NCBI RefSeq assembly: GCF_050107595.1
Contig: NZ_JBNILH010000011.1
Coordinates: 62,001-126,000 of the forward strand
From: Bacillus_AB infantis_C
Lineage (GTDB): Bacteria > Bacillota > Bacilli > Bacillales > Cytobacillaceae
Direction of reading: 5' to 3'
DNA length: 64,000 nt
Shown: positions 7,053-15,773 of the stretch, piece after piece
Numbering within the stretch: the first letter of the stretch is position 1
How the letters are laid out: every line of letters begins with the position of its first letter
The notes under the pieces: generated by a model
Databases searched by the model: none
The model's input: the letters and a program-made list of their open reading frames with translations, nothing else
What the model was told of the DNA's origin: nothing
Program-made: the position numbers and the translations under genes

Positions 7053-7108
7053 ATATAAAACCATTTGGTTATATTTTAAGAATATAACACCATTTGGTTA
7101 TATGTCAA
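7053..7108 (-). promoter_or_regulatory. Promoter with twin operators for the SRPBCC/ArsR operon
   Basis: Two copies of a near-palindrome, ACCATTTGGTTATAT preceded by ATAnAA, lie at 7053-7075 and 7082-7104, 29 bases apart. On the minus strand TTGACA (7103-7108) and TATATT (7081-7086) are 16 bases apart, so one copy fills the spacer and the other covers the start site. This is the expected layout for autorepression by the ArsR protein. Confidence 0.75.
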
Positions 7109-7201
7109 CGGGAGTTCTTATTAGGAATGCCTGCCCAATATCAGAATAAGTTTTCCCAATTCCGGCAATCTAACACTATGACAAAGATTGAGACAGGGTG
7201 A

Positions 7202-8623
7202 ATGATTGTGCAGACTGACTGGTTTTCTATTCTTCCATTTCTGATTGCGATACCCATTGCCATAAAAACCAAACAGGTCCTTCCCGGCCTTTTTGCCGGC
7301 CTTCTCGCCGGCTCCTTCCTTCTTCAGCCGACACTGGCAGGAGGCTTGGAGACGCTCATCAGCTTTCTTGTTAAAGGGCTCATAGATGAAAATAATATTA
7401 AGATCCTTCTTTTTCTTTATGCTTTCTCCGGTCTTGTCGGCATGATCAAGATTTCCGGGGGCATCAGGGGGTTTGTCGAGGAGGCGTCAGTCAGGATCCA
7501 GAACAAAAGGCAGGCACTGCTTCTTACCTACCTGTCCACGGTCGGGACCTTCTCCGCCCCGAGCTTCCGGTTCGTCACGATTGCGCCGATCATGCGGGCG
7601 CTTTTGAAAAAAGTAAAAATGTCGACACAGGAGCTTGGCTTTGTCATTGAGACCACAGCAACTCCCATCATTGTCCTGATTCCGATCGCGACGGCTTTTG
7701 TCGGCTATATGACGTCAATTGTGGATATTGCTGTAAGCAATGAGAACATTGATGCCGATCCTTATGACCTGTTCCTGAGAAGCATCCCTTTTAATTTCTT
7801 TTCATTTGTGATGATTTTTCTCGGCGTGTATTTAAGCTTCTTCCATCATTCAAAATCAACACAGGACAGCGACCCTGAAAAGATTGGAAAATCAGGAGAT
7901 GATGAGGATGACTGGCACACTTGCGACCCGGCGGTTGGAAGGGATCTGCCGGAAAAGCCGTGGAATCTTTTAGTACCGCTTGCGCTTGTTGTTGTCCTGA
8001 CTTTGATTTTCACATGGTGGGACGGCTATAAGAAGGCAGGGGGTTTTGCCGCCGCCTTCATTAAAGCGGATGTAATGGATGCCATGCTGATTGCCCTTGT
8101 ATTTACTGTCTTGTTTACATTCTTGTTTTTCCGGTTCCAAAAGACGAAGACATCAGATCTTCTGAACAGCTTTGTAATCGGCGGGAATGACCTTATGTCT
8201 GTCATCGTCCTGCTTGCCGTGGTCTGGGGGCTGTCGTCCGTGACAGAAGAGCTGGGTTTTTCAGCGTTTGTCACCCGTTATTCGAGCTGGATTCCTCCAT
8301 CCATCGTTGTGCCGCTTCTCTTTTTATTCGGAGCAGCCATCTCTTATTTCATCGGGTCGGCATGGGGGACCTGGGGCATCCTGATGCCGCTCGGGATTTC
8401 AATGGCCGCTGCTTCAGGCATCTATCTTCCGCTCGTCATCGGCGCTGTCTTTGCCAGCGGGACCTTTGGGGCATTCGCCTCCCCGCTGAGCGACGATACC
8501 AATACGATCGCCCGGATCCTGAATTTGTCTGTCATTGAATATGCACGATATAAGCTGAAGCCAGCTTTGATTGCTGCCGGGATTACCGCCGCGTTGTATG
8601 CAGGCACCGTATTTTTCTTCTGA
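7202..8623 (+). CDS. Na+/H+ antiporter, NhaC family-like
   Basis: The 473-residue protein is hydrophobic throughout, with about 11-12 membrane helices and a charged cytoplasmic loop near residues 218-255 (rich in Asp, Glu and Lys). Conserved pieces include TYLSTVGTFSAPSFRFVTIA, FVIETTATPIIVLIP and, near the C-terminus, SAWGTWGILMPLGISM and ASPLSDDTNTIARI. Those late segments match the ion-binding region of NhaC-type exchangers. It probably exchanges Na+ for H+ at the plasma membrane. The start follows a weak AGGGTGA, so expression may be modest or the start imprecise. A second family member is at 59651. Confidence 0.8.
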   Translation: MIVQTDWFSILPFLIAIPIAIKTKQVLPGLFAGLLAGSFLLQPTLAGGLETLISFLVKGLIDENNIKILLFLYAFSGLVGMIKISGGIRGFVEEASVRIQNKRQALLLTYLSTVGTFSAPSFRFVTIAPIMRALLKKVKMSTQELGFVIETTATPIIVLIPIATAFVGYMTSIVDIAVSNENIDADPYDLFLRSIPFNFFSFVMIFLGVYLSFFHHSKSTQDSDPEKIGKSGDDEDDWHTCDPAVGRDLPEKPWNLLVPLALVVVLTLIFTWWDGYKKAGGFAAAFIKADVMDAMLIALVFTVLFTFLFFRFQKTKTSDLLNSFVIGGNDLMSVIVLLAVVWGLSSVTEELGFSAFVTRYSSWIPPSIVVPLLFLFGAAISYFIGSAWGTWGILMPLGISMAAASGIYLPLVIGAVFASGTFGAFASPLSDDTNTIARILNLSVIEYARYKLKPALIAAGITAALYAGTVFFF

Positions 8624-8696
8624 CAGCAGAATTGCCCTCACCGCACTGAGTAAATTGTGGTAAAGTAAAAGGGCACAAAACTGAAAGGGGAATAGT

Positions 8697-9041
8697 ATGA
8701 CACACCAAGAAAATGAATTGCCAGCTAAAACATGCAGCATTGAAAGACTGGTTACTGTACCGGCAGATATCGAAAAGGTATTAAAAGGAGAAAAGACGGC
8801 CACGAGAAGAAATGGCAGATATGCTGATATCGGGGAGATTATGGTGCTCAACGATAAAGAATTCGTCGTGACTTCCGTGTACAGCCAGACTCTCGGTGAG
8901 CTTACCGACGAACATGCCCGCCAGGAAGGATTCAGCTCTGTCGAGGATTATAAGCAGACAATCCTTTCGTATCATAAAGGGATGCCTTGGCTTCCGCATA
9001 TGAAGGTCTGGGTCCACGAGTTCAAACCGGCTGAAGCGTAA
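8697..9041 (+). CDS. ASCH domain protein
   Basis: The 114-residue protein contains the short beta-barrel of the ASCH superfamily: VLKGEKTATRRNGRYADIGE (the G-x-K-T-x-T-x-R motif) and IMVLNDKEFVVTSVYSQTLG. ASCH domains are RNA-binding folds related to PUA, and some members have amidohydrolase or nuclease activity. Conserved Lys/Thr/Arg in the motif would line the active or binding groove. AAGGGG lies upstream of the ATG. The next gene follows after 6 bases, so the two form an operon. Confidence 0.8.
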   Translation: MTHQENELPAKTCSIERLVTVPADIEKVLKGEKTATRRNGRYADIGEIMVLNDKEFVVTSVYSQTLGELTDEHARQEGFSSVEDYKQTILSYHKGMPWLPHMKVWVHEFKPAEA

Positions 9042-9047
9042 AACTCA

Positions 9048-9488
9048 ATGGATTTAATTTACCGGGCTGTTATATACATACATGTACTCAGTGTAATTAT
9101 GTCAATCGGACCGTTCTTCATCCTTTTCCCGATCGTGAAGAAGCTGAAGACGGCCGCTGGTGCCGAGCTCGAAGCATATATGGATACTTTCCGGTCCGTT
9201 GTCAGGCTCTCTAAGCACTCCGGCCACGTTCTTGTAGGATCGGGCGTCATTTTGATTGCAGCCGGACCATGGACATGGGGCACCTCCTGGGTTGTCATGA
9301 CCTTGATCATCCTGTTTCTCTCTCTCTTTTTCCTGGCGCGCGCCTTCACGCCGAAGCTGCGGAAATTCCGGGAAGAAGGGACCGATAAGGAAAAAGCAGC
9401 GGCTCAGCTTAACCGCACTGTCTGGATTTACATCATCCTTCTATCCGCCATGCTCTGGTTCATGGTCGTCAAGCCTGGTCTTTGGTAA
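9048..9488 (+). CDS. DUF2269-like four-helix membrane protein
   Basis: The 146-residue protein has four predicted membrane helices (about 8-30, 55-72, 78-98, 124-143). The first begins with a His in IYIHVLSVIMSIGPFF, and KHSGHVLVGSGV lies in the second. These His residues recall small haem- or quinone-associated membrane proteins of the DUF2269 type. Function is unknown. It follows the ASCH gene by 6 bases, and a bidirectional terminator lies 39 bases downstream. Confidence 0.65.
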   Translation: MDLIYRAVIYIHVLSVIMSIGPFFILFPIVKKLKTAAGAELEAYMDTFRSVVRLSKHSGHVLVGSGVILIAAGPWTWGTSWVVMTLIILFLSLFFLARAFTPKLRKFREEGTDKEKAAAQLNRTVWIYIILLSAMLWFMVVKPGLW

Positions 9489-9527
9489 GACGGTCAGCCT
9501 ATTGAGGAGAAACAGGATAAAATGCTA

Positions 9528-9554
9528 AAACCTTGCCTTATTCCGGCAAGGTTT
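9528..9554. terminator. Bidirectional terminator
   Basis: A perfect 10-bp stem AAACCTTGCC/GGCAAGGTTT with TTTTT on the plus side serves the membrane-protein gene. Its loop contains the stop codon of the convergent DUF454 gene. Confidence 0.85.
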
Positions 9555-9912
9555 TTATTTTATAGAAGAAATAATAGTATTTATACAGAACAATGATTAC
9601 CAGCATAATCCTGACTGCTGTGAGATCCGTCAAGAAGAATGCAATGATGATCATGGTGTCAGCAAACAGCAGGATCGTGAATTTTTGCTTCAGTGTCATC
9701 GACTTATTTTTCACAAAGCTTTCTAAGTGCTTTTTGTAGATCCCTGTCTGCTTGAACCAGACTTCAAACCTTTTGGATCCTTTCATAAAGCAGAATGAGG
9801 CCAGCAGAAGCAGCGGGGTGGTCGGAACGACGGGAAGGATGATGCCCAGGATGCCAAGGCCCAGGGCCAGGAAGCCGGCTGTGACGAATAAAATCTGTGT
9901 TAATTTCCTGAT
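9538..9912 (-). CDS. DUF454 (YbaN-type) membrane protein, no canonical start codon
   Basis: Open frame on the minus strand encodes RKLTQILFVTAGFLALGLGI, then LGIILPVVPTTPLLLLASFC, then FMKGSKRFEVWFKQTGIYKK and two further hydrophobic segments. This is the complete DUF454 pattern (P-x-x-P-T-T-P and the C-terminal YYYFFYKI). The first in-frame ATG is at 9786, deep inside the domain. Upstream the frame is open to a TAA at 9942 but has no ATG, GTG or TTG. The codon where homologues normally have Met (before Arg-Lys) is ATC at 9910-9912, 8 bases after AAGGGGG. An ATG at 9917 is out of frame. The function of the family is unknown. Confidence 0.75.
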   Translation of the reverse strand: MRKLTQILFVTAGFLALGLGILGIILPVVPTTPLLLLASFCFMKGSKRFEVWFKQTGIYKKHLESFVKNKSMTLKQKFTILLFADTMIIIAFFLTDLTAVRIMLVIIVLYKYYYFFYKIKTLPE

Positions 9913-10005
9913 AACATCTGCCCCCTTCCCTTTCTGAGTTTAATCTATCACTTTTCATAGTAAAAAGATATATCTGATGTATTGATGCAAAACTCTATAA
10001 AGAAA

Positions 10006-10027
10006 GGCCCTGCATCTGCGCAGGGCC
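10006..10027 (-). terminator. Terminator of the ABC importer operon
   Basis: An 8-bp stem GGCCCTGC/GCAGGGCC with TTTCTTT on the minus strand, immediately after the ATPase gene. Confidence 0.85.
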
Positions 10028-10033
10028 TCCACT

Positions 10034-10780
10034 TTATCGGGAAGTCACTTTGTTTAAAAACTGCTGTGTCCGCTTGTTTTGTGATTTTTCAAATACGTCC
10101 TCTGGTGTTCCTCTCTCAACGACAACACCGCCGTCCATGAAGATGACTTCATCGGCAGCATCGCGGGCAAAGCTCATTTCATGTGTCACGATAACCATCG
10201 TGATATCTTCTTTGGCAAGATCCTTCATTACCTTCAGCACTTCCCCGACCAGCTCCGGGTCAAGAGCTGATGTCGGTTCATCGAAGAGCAGCACCTGCGG
10301 ATCCATTGCCATTGCCCGGGCAATGCCGACCCGCTGCTGCTGGCCGCCGGACAGCTGGTGGGGGTAATTATCGGCACGGTCCTTGAGCCCCACCTTTTCG
10401 AGGAGGCCCAGCGCCTTTTTCCGCGCTTCGTCTTTCGAGCGCTTCAGCACCACCATCTGGCCTTCCATTACATTTTCCATCGCAGTCAAATGCGGGAAGA
10501 GATTATAGTTCTGGAATACCATGCCGGTCTGTTTGCGGAATGCTACCATTTCCGCTGTTTTGATTTTTACAGAATCCCCGAACCGGAGCGCTTTGCTTCC
10601 AAGCTCGATCTTACCGGCATCAGGAGTTTCGAGCAGATTCATGCATCTGAGAAGTGTTGTCTTCCCGGATCCTGAAGGGCCGATGATAACGGCCGTTTTC
10701 CCGGTCGGAATGGACAGGTCGATTCCTTTCAGCACTTCCAGTTCTCCGAATTTCTTATACAGGTTTTCAATCTTTATCAT
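10034..10780 (-). CDS. tcyC: Amino-acid (cystine-type) ABC transporter ATP-binding protein
   Basis: The 248-residue ATPase shows Walker A GPSGSGKTT (35-43), Q-loop QTGMVFQNYNLFPHLT, the signature LSGGQQQRV, Walker B VLLFDEPTSALDPE and the switch His in VTHEMSFA. It is the polar amino-acid uptake type and would energise import through the adjacent permease. It is the last gene of a three-gene operon (binding protein, permease, ATPase) in the order of B. subtilis tcyABC. Cystine specificity is inferred from the binding protein and operon order, not proven. Confidence 0.85.
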   Translation of the reverse strand: MIKIENLYKKFGELEVLKGIDLSIPTGKTAVIIGPSGSGKTTLLRCMNLLETPDAGKIELGSKALRFGDSVKIKTAEMVAFRKQTGMVFQNYNLFPHLTAMENVMEGQMVVLKRSKDEARKKALGLLEKVGLKDRADNYPHQLSGGQQQRVGIARAMAMDPQVLLFDEPTSALDPELVGEVLKVMKDLAKEDITMVIVTHEMSFARDAADEVIFMDGGVVVERGTPEDVFEKSQNKRTQQFLNKVTSR

Positions 10781-10793
10781 TCAGGCACCTCCA

Positions 10794-11474
10794 TTATTTG
10801 GCTACGCTTCTTCCAAAACGGTCTTCAAGCTTGTTCTGGAAATAAGACAGGACTGTGCTGAAAATCAGATAAATAAAAGCAACCTCGATGTACAGCCACA
10901 GCGGTTCATAGGTGGCTGCCGCAATCTGCTGCCCCTTTTGGAACATCTCGGTAACCGTGATGGTCGCTGCCAGGGAAGTATCTTTTACCAGGCTGATAAA
11001 AGAATTCCCGAGCGGAGGGAGTGAGACTCTGACTGCCTGGGGAACGATGATGCGCCTCATGGCCTGGCTCCTGGTCATCCCGACAGAGGAAGCCGCTTCC
11101 CATTGCCCCTTGGGGATGGAAAGGATTGCCGCCCGGATGATTTCAGAGCTGTATGCTCCCTTGTTCAAGGTAAATGCAATCACAGCGGCCGGGAACGGAT
11201 CCAGTGTAATGCCTACGCTTGGAAGTCCAAAAAACAGGATGAAAATCTGGACCAGCAGCGGGGTTCCCCTGAAGATCCAAACATAAAACCTGGCCAGCGC
11301 GACAAGCGGCTTGATGCTGGATAATCGGGCAAGGGCCACAAAAAACGCAAGAATCAAGCCGAGGGCAAATGTAATCAGTGTGAGCGGGATTGTAAAATAG
11401 ATCCCGGCTTTTAGAATAGGAAAAAAGGAATCAGCGAGGATTCCTATAATTCGTTCTGAGCGTTCATCAAACAT
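10794..11474 (-). CDS. tcyB: Amino-acid ABC transporter permease (cystine-type)
   Basis: The 226-residue permease has about five membrane helices and the HisM/GlnP-type signature FYVWIFRGTPLLVQIFILFF near the N-terminal third. The EAA loop EAASSVGMTRSQAMRRIIVP, which docks the ATPase, follows near residues 135-155. It forms the membrane channel of the importer. It starts 14 bases after the binding-protein gene and ends 13 bases before the ATPase gene, so the operon is tightly packed. Confidence 0.88.
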   Translation of the reverse strand: MFDERSERIIGILADSFFPILKAGIYFTIPLTLITFALGLILAFFVALARLSSIKPLVALARFYVWIFRGTPLLVQIFILFFGLPSVGITLDPFPAAVIAFTLNKGAYSSEIIRAAILSIPKGQWEAASSVGMTRSQAMRRIIVPQAVRVSLPPLGNSFISLVKDTSLAATITVTEMFQKGQQIAAATYEPLWLYIEVAFIYLIFSTVLSYFQNKLEDRFGRSVAK

Positions 11475-11488
11475 CTATATCAGATCCT

Positions 11489-12292
11489 TTATTTCGATAC
11501 GTCTGTGTTGAACCATTTTTTTGAGATTTCCAGGTACGTTCCGTCTTCCTTCATTTCTGCAAGAGCTCCGTTCACAGCCTCGACAAGTTCATCGCTGCCT
11601 TTGCGGAAAAGGAAGGCATTGCTTGTTGCATTCTCTTCTTCAAAAACTGTTTTAACAGGAAGCTCAGGACGCTGCTTCTTAAGGTCAAGATAAGAAAGGC
11701 TGTCATTGAGTGTCGCATCGATCCTGCCTGATGTAATCAGGTCAATAGATTGATTGAAGCCTTCCACCACTGTGTTTGTTGCGCCATGCTCCTCGGCAAT
11801 TTTACGGTAGTTGCTGTCCAGTGACTGGCCGACTTTTTTGCCGTCCAAATCATCCAGCGTCTTAATTTCATCATTATCTTCATGAACGATAAGTACCGCT
11901 TTAGAAACGATATACGGATCAGACATATCATATTTCTCCAGGCGTTCCTCACGGATAGCCACTTCATTCGCAACCATGTCATAGCGTTTTGCATCAAGGC
12001 CGGCAATCATGCCATCCCATTTTGTTTCGACAAATTCAGGCTTGATATCAAGGCGCTTGAATACTTCTTCAGCAATTTCAATGTCAAAGCCAGTCAGCTT
12101 GCCTTCTTTATCATGATAAGTGAACGGGGCATATGTTCCTTCAGTCCCGATAGTGATTTCGCCTTTTTCCTTGATCTGGTCATACAGGCTTTGGTCTTTC
12201 GCTGTATCTTTGTCTCCATTGCCGCTGCTTCCGCATGCAGCAAGGGAAATCGCTAATGCAAATGTGAGTAAAATGAGTGCGTACTTTTTCAT
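11489..12292 (-). CDS. tcyA: Amino-acid (cystine-type) substrate-binding lipoprotein
   Basis: The 267-residue protein has a lipoprotein signal with lipobox ISLAACGS (Cys20) and a periplasmic-binding-protein type 2 fold: ITIGTEGTYAPFTYHDKEGK, LTGFDIEIAEEVFKRL, KWDGMIAGLDAKRYDMVAN. The wording of these blocks is close to TcyA/YckK-type cystine receptors, and the length (267) fits. It is anchored outside the membrane and delivers ligand to the permease. It is the first gene of the operon; AGGAG lies 11-12 bases before the ATG, slightly far. Confidence 0.88.
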   Translation of the reverse strand: MKKYALILLTFALAISLAACGSSGNGDKDTAKDQSLYDQIKEKGEITIGTEGTYAPFTYHDKEGKLTGFDIEIAEEVFKRLDIKPEFVETKWDGMIAGLDAKRYDMVANEVAIREERLEKYDMSDPYIVSKAVLIVHEDNDEIKTLDDLDGKKVGQSLDSNYRKIAEEHGATNTVVEGFNQSIDLITSGRIDATLNDSLSYLDLKKQRPELPVKTVFEEENATSNAFLFRKGSDELVEAVNGALAEMKEDGTYLEISKKWFNTDVSK

Positions 12293-12465
12293 GTGTGCAT
12301 CAATCTCCTAGTATTTTTATCGGTTTAATTCAAACAACGTTACTTAGATTAATTCACCGGTGCAGAAAAGTCAACATATATTGCTCGGTATTAAAAAGAA
12401 TCCCCTAAATGCCTTTATTTCATGTGCAGATAAAAACTTTCAGCCGGCAATCCCTAAAATCAGCA

Positions 12466-12494
12466 AACCCGCATCTTTTATTCAGATGCGGGTT
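12466..12494 (-). terminator. Terminator of the MFS efflux operon
   Basis: A perfect 11-bp stem AACCCGCATCT/AGATGCGGGTT directly follows the last gene of the operon on the minus strand. The region 12293-12465 between this and the cystine operon shows no further features. Confidence 0.8.
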
Positions 12495-12499
12495 GAAAT

Positions 12500-12859
12500 T
12501 TACTTTTCTTTTTTCCGGTTCAATGATTTTAAGGCACCGCGGAATGCCTGGTCATCCATTCTGCTGTCAGAGGCATCTTGCATTTTCTCTTTTTCCTTAA
12601 AAGATTTCAGGGCATGCCTGTATGCATGATCCTCCATCCGTTCTGCATCTTCCACCGCAGGCTTTATTGGCGTGCTGACTGCTTCCGCTGCATCCTGAAC
12701 AGGTTCAGCACGATGTTCCTCAGGAGCCTGGAGCACTGTCTGGCTGACACTCTGTTCTTCCCCCTGCTGCGCATGTCTGCGGGAAGATTGTATATTGGCA
12801 GCAATCAGGATGGCAGCCACAATAACAGCAGCCAGCAGGCAAAATATAATGCCGGCCAT
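12500..12859 (-). CDS. Membrane-anchored small protein with a duplicated motif
   Basis: The 119-residue protein has one N-terminal membrane helix (about 3-22) and a long polar tail. The tail contains two copies of a short motif: MEDHAYRHALKSFKEKEK and MDDQAFRGALKSLNRKKEK, at about 75-92 and 101-119. Function is unknown. Its ATG overlaps the stop of the flavodoxin gene as TAATG. By position it corresponds to the last gene (yhcC) of the B. subtilis yhbI-yhbJ-yhcABC cluster, but I cannot confirm sequence homology. Confidence 0.7.
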   Translation of the reverse strand: MAGIIFCLLAAVIVAAILIAANIQSSRRHAQQGEEQSVSQTVLQAPEEHRAEPVQDAAEAVSTPIKPAVEDAERMEDHAYRHALKSFKEKEKMQDASDSRMDDQAFRGALKSLNRKKEK

Positions 12860-13404
12860 TACTGGCCAGCTCCGTCTCTGCCTGCATCCAGACGCCTGGC
12901 CAGAAGGGAAACCCGTTCGCCGAGGGCTCTCCCAAGTTCCAGACCTTCACTTGATATCTTTTCGTCTGAATCAATCGGGCAGGTGATGCCGACTCCATAA
13001 TATGAGCCGTATAGAGCATTTGCCGGAATATTCGCAGGCAGACCGGCAATGATCATCCCTTGATGAAGCATAGGGGTAATCAAGTTGAGCATCGTCGCTT
13101 CAAGCCCCCCGTGTGTGGTTGCCGTTGTACAGAAAACCGCGCCGATTTTATTGACCAGCTTTCCTTCTGCCCATAAATAGCCAAGCTTATCGATCCATGC
13201 TTTCAAACCAGAGCTGATGGTTCCAAAATGGCCAGGGCATCCCCAAATGATGGCATCCATCTCCGGGAGCTTATACACATCAGCCTGGCTGACATGATCA
13301 GCCAATACCTCTGCTCCCTCTATTTTCCGGGCTCCTTCAGCAATGGACCTGGCCAGCGCTTCCGTATGCATGCCTTCGCTATCGTATACCACATATATCT
13401 TCAA
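12859..13404 (-). CDS. yhcB: Flavodoxin-fold NAD(P)H:quinone oxidoreductase-like protein
   Basis: The 181-residue protein begins MKIYVVYDSEGMHTEALARS, a phosphate-binding loop of the flavodoxin/WrbA type. It contains DAIIWGCPGHFGTISSGLKA, where the second FMN loop lies, and CTTATTHGGLEATMLNLITP, typical of WrbA-like quinone reductases. It probably reduces quinones by two electrons using FMN. It sits within the efflux operon, as YhcB does in B. subtilis, suggesting a combined detoxify-and-export response to quinone-like compounds. It is coupled by TAATG to the next gene. Confidence 0.85.
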   Translation of the reverse strand: MKIYVVYDSEGMHTEALARSIAEGARKIEGAEVLADHVSQADVYKLPEMDAIIWGCPGHFGTISSGLKAWIDKLGYLWAEGKLVNKIGAVFCTTATTHGGLEATMLNLITPMLHQGMIIAGLPANIPANALYGSYYGVGITCPIDSDEKISSEGLELGRALGERVSLLARRLDAGRDGAGQ

Positions 13405-13443
13405 TTGCCTTTCCTCCCTCCATTTTTCCTTCGGCCGCTTCTG

Positions 13444-14079
13444 CTAGAGCGAAATCTTCACTTCTGCATTCATCCCTGGCAGCACTTTGTCTGATGCATT
13501 TTTCAGAGAGATTTTCACTGCGACCTTTTGGGCCACTTTGGTGTAGCTTCCATTGGAGCTTTGCTGGGGAAGCACAGAAAATAATGAATTAGTCGCGAAG
13601 CCGATTTCCTCTACTTCTCCGTCAAACAATGTGTTGCCATCTCCGTCAACTTTGATTTCAACACTATCCCCGACTTCAATGTCCTTCAGATCTTTTTCCT
13701 GGATATTGGCCGTGATATAAAGATGCTCCATGTCCGCAGCCACAGCCAGCGCCTGTCCCGCCTGGACCATCTGATGAGGATAGGCTTCATTCTGGATGAC
13801 CGTACCGTTCATATAGGTGCTGACAGAAACAGAAGACTCTCCTGCCGCTACTTTACCGACGCTTGCATTCTCGGAGACATTTTTCCCTTCTTCCAGATTC
13901 CATTCTGCAAGCATCCCTGATGCCGGTGCCGTCACCTGCATCATATCGGCTGACACCACCGCATCATTGGTCGTTACATAGTTTTCATTCTGGTAATAGT
14001 AATAAGCGCCGGCTGCAATCAATGCAAACACAACCAGGATTCCAATAATATTTGTCAGGATTAAACGCCCTTTACTCAT
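13444..14079 (-). CDS. yhbJ: HlyD/EmrA-type membrane fusion (adaptor) protein
   Basis: The 211-residue protein has one N-terminal membrane helix (about 8-28), the conserved YVTTNDAVVSADMMQVTAPA start of the lipoyl/barrel-sandwich domain, and a beta-barrel with VLPGMNAEVKISL at the C-terminus. The coiled-coil hairpin typical of Gram-negative EmrA is missing, as usual for Gram-positive members (YhbJ). It would couple the MFS pump to export across the wall. It lies 28 bases downstream of the MFS gene in the same operon. Confidence 0.85.
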   Translation of the reverse strand: MSKGRLILTNIIGILVVFALIAAGAYYYYQNENYVTTNDAVVSADMMQVTAPASGMLAEWNLEEGKNVSENASVGKVAAGESSVSVSTYMNGTVIQNEAYPHQMVQAGQALAVAADMEHLYITANIQEKDLKDIEVGDSVEIKVDGDGNTLFDGEVEEIGFATNSLFSVLPQQSSNGSYTKVAQKVAVKISLKNASDKVLPGMNAEVKISL

Positions 14080-14107
14080 TCATCTTTCTCCTCTCAGGTA
14101 ACTCTTA

Positions 14108-15736
14108 TTATTTATGTGCCTGCCTGCTGTCCGGAGCGGGCAGCAGGATTCTTTTTTGCTTTTGGACAAGCGAGCGCCCTTTCCCTGTCGCAATCTTGCC
14201 GATTGAAGCCAGCAGCATGATGAAGCCGATTACCAGCATGATCGTAAACAGGTCATGGTATGCCGTTAGAATGGCCGACTTTTTCGCATTAACGACCAAT
14301 TCATAGAACGCCATGCTCTTCGCCTTGGCCAATGGCAAGCCGCTTTCCATCAGCTGCCTTGTCATCCTGGCCATTTCCGCCTGTACTTCCGGGTCATATT
14401 TACTTGCATGATCCCTTATTGCTTCATAATGTTGTGCATTCTGCCTGTAGATGAACCAGCCGAGCACCGGAGCGGCCACCGCACCTGCAAAATTCCTGAT
14501 AGAATGCAGGGTAACTGAACGCTTGGAGGCTTTATGGATATCCCCGGCCAAGGCCGTCCCAAGTGCTCCTGCCACCAGCACCATGCTGACTCCTGCTCCA
14601 AGGCAGGCGATTTGGAAATAGAGAGCCGGAAGGGAGATTTCAGGAGTGATGTTCATCCACCTCCAGCTGACATATATGACAGCCAGCGAGCCGATTGTCC
14701 CCAGAATGCCTGCTCCAAGCCTGTCGTATAATAATGTTTTCAGGATAGCTGTGATCATTATCCCGATAAAAAACCAGAAATAAAAATGAGACAAATACTC
14801 AAAAGGCAAATCTTTATTATTGCGAAGAAACCCATTGATCCCGGCAAGGGCAAAAATGAGCGAAATATGGGACGCCACCGCCATGATTGTGCCTGAGACC
14901 GGCTTGGCTGATTGGAGAGAGCCAAACGGAACCAGCGGATTTTCCGATTTCAAGTCAATATAAATAAAGAGAATCATAATAATGCCGGCGAGAACCAGCA
15001 GCGGCCAGATCCTGATGGATGAAAACCCTTCTTCCATCAAATTGCAAAGGGGATAGGCCAGGCTGAGGATAAATAATCCTAATAGGAATATCCCTTTTTT
15101 GTCTGCAGGCGGCTCCCTATGCTTTTTCTCATCCTTTGCTGATGGAAGAAAAATGCTTCCCATTACAAGGCATAAAATGCTTGAAACGATGTTCAGGACA
15201 AACAGCCAGCGCCACATGCCGGATGTAAGTGAAATGCTTCCAAAGAAAGCCCCGACAGCACTCGCCCCGAATAATCCCCCGATCGCCATCAGCAGGAAGG
15301 TATTTCGGATTTTGTTTGGAAAAGAAGTCAGGCTGACCGGCAGGATCGTCAGGAAAAGGATGCCGGCGCTGATCCCCTGTATGATACGGCCGGCTGTTAA
15401 TGTTGTGATGCCCAGTGACAGCGCGTCCAGTACAGAGCCAAGCAGGAAGATCAGCACAAAAGTCAGATAGTTCCTCTTAAGGCCTATTTTCCTTGCCAGT
15501 ACCGGTCCGAGGGGTACACCAAACGCAAATGCGAGGTTGGATAATGTAGACGGCAGCAGCAAAGCGTTCGAACCGAGGTTCAGCCCGTTTTGAATGATTC
15601 CCTGATTGAGAATATAAGATAAATTTAAAAAGTACTGCGGCCCGATAGAAAAAATGGTCAGGATGGATATGGCCAAATATTGCGGAATGGCCATCCTTTT
15701 TGAATCAGAGCCGGAAATATTGATAGGTTGGCTCAA
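14108..15736 (-). CDS. yhcA: DHA2-type MFS multidrug efflux transporter
   Basis: The 542-residue protein has about 14 membrane helices. Features include the N-terminal SNLAFAFGVPLGPVLARKIG and AGRIIQGISAGILFLTILPV, which correspond to motifs of the DHA2 (QacA/EmrB) group. A polar loop with MARMTRQLMESG near residues 470-480 precedes the last helix, as in YhcA. It is first in an operon with the EmrA-like adaptor, quinone reductase and a small membrane protein, and is preceded by a promoter with twin MarR-type operators. The gene order differs from B. subtilis, where yhbJ precedes yhcA. Confidence 0.85.
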   Translation of the reverse strand: MSQPINISGSDSKRMAIPQYLAISILTIFSIGPQYFLNLSYILNQGIIQNGLNLGSNALLLPSTLSNLAFAFGVPLGPVLARKIGLKRNYLTFVLIFLLGSVLDALSLGITTLTAGRIIQGISAGILFLTILPVSLTSFPNKIRNTFLLMAIGGLFGASAVGAFFGSISLTSGMWRWLFVLNIVSSILCLVMGSIFLPSAKDEKKHREPPADKKGIFLLGLFILSLAYPLCNLMEEGFSSIRIWPLLVLAGIIMILFIYIDLKSENPLVPFGSLQSAKPVSGTIMAVASHISLIFALAGINGFLRNNKDLPFEYLSHFYFWFFIGIMITAILKTLLYDRLGAGILGTIGSLAVIYVSWRWMNITPEISLPALYFQIACLGAGVSMVLVAGALGTALAGDIHKASKRSVTLHSIRNFAGAVAAPVLGWFIYRQNAQHYEAIRDHASKYDPEVQAEMARMTRQLMESGLPLAKAKSMAFYELVVNAKKSAILTAYHDLFTIMLVIGFIMLLASIGKIATGKGRSLVQKQKRILLPAPDSRQAHK

Positions 15737-15773
15737 TAGCAGGTCCTCCTTTCGTCAGGTATGTTTCTCTTTG

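Noticed and set aside
12293..12370. S-box or T-box leader of the cystine-type importer
   Set aside because: The leader is too short and lacks the conserved blocks.
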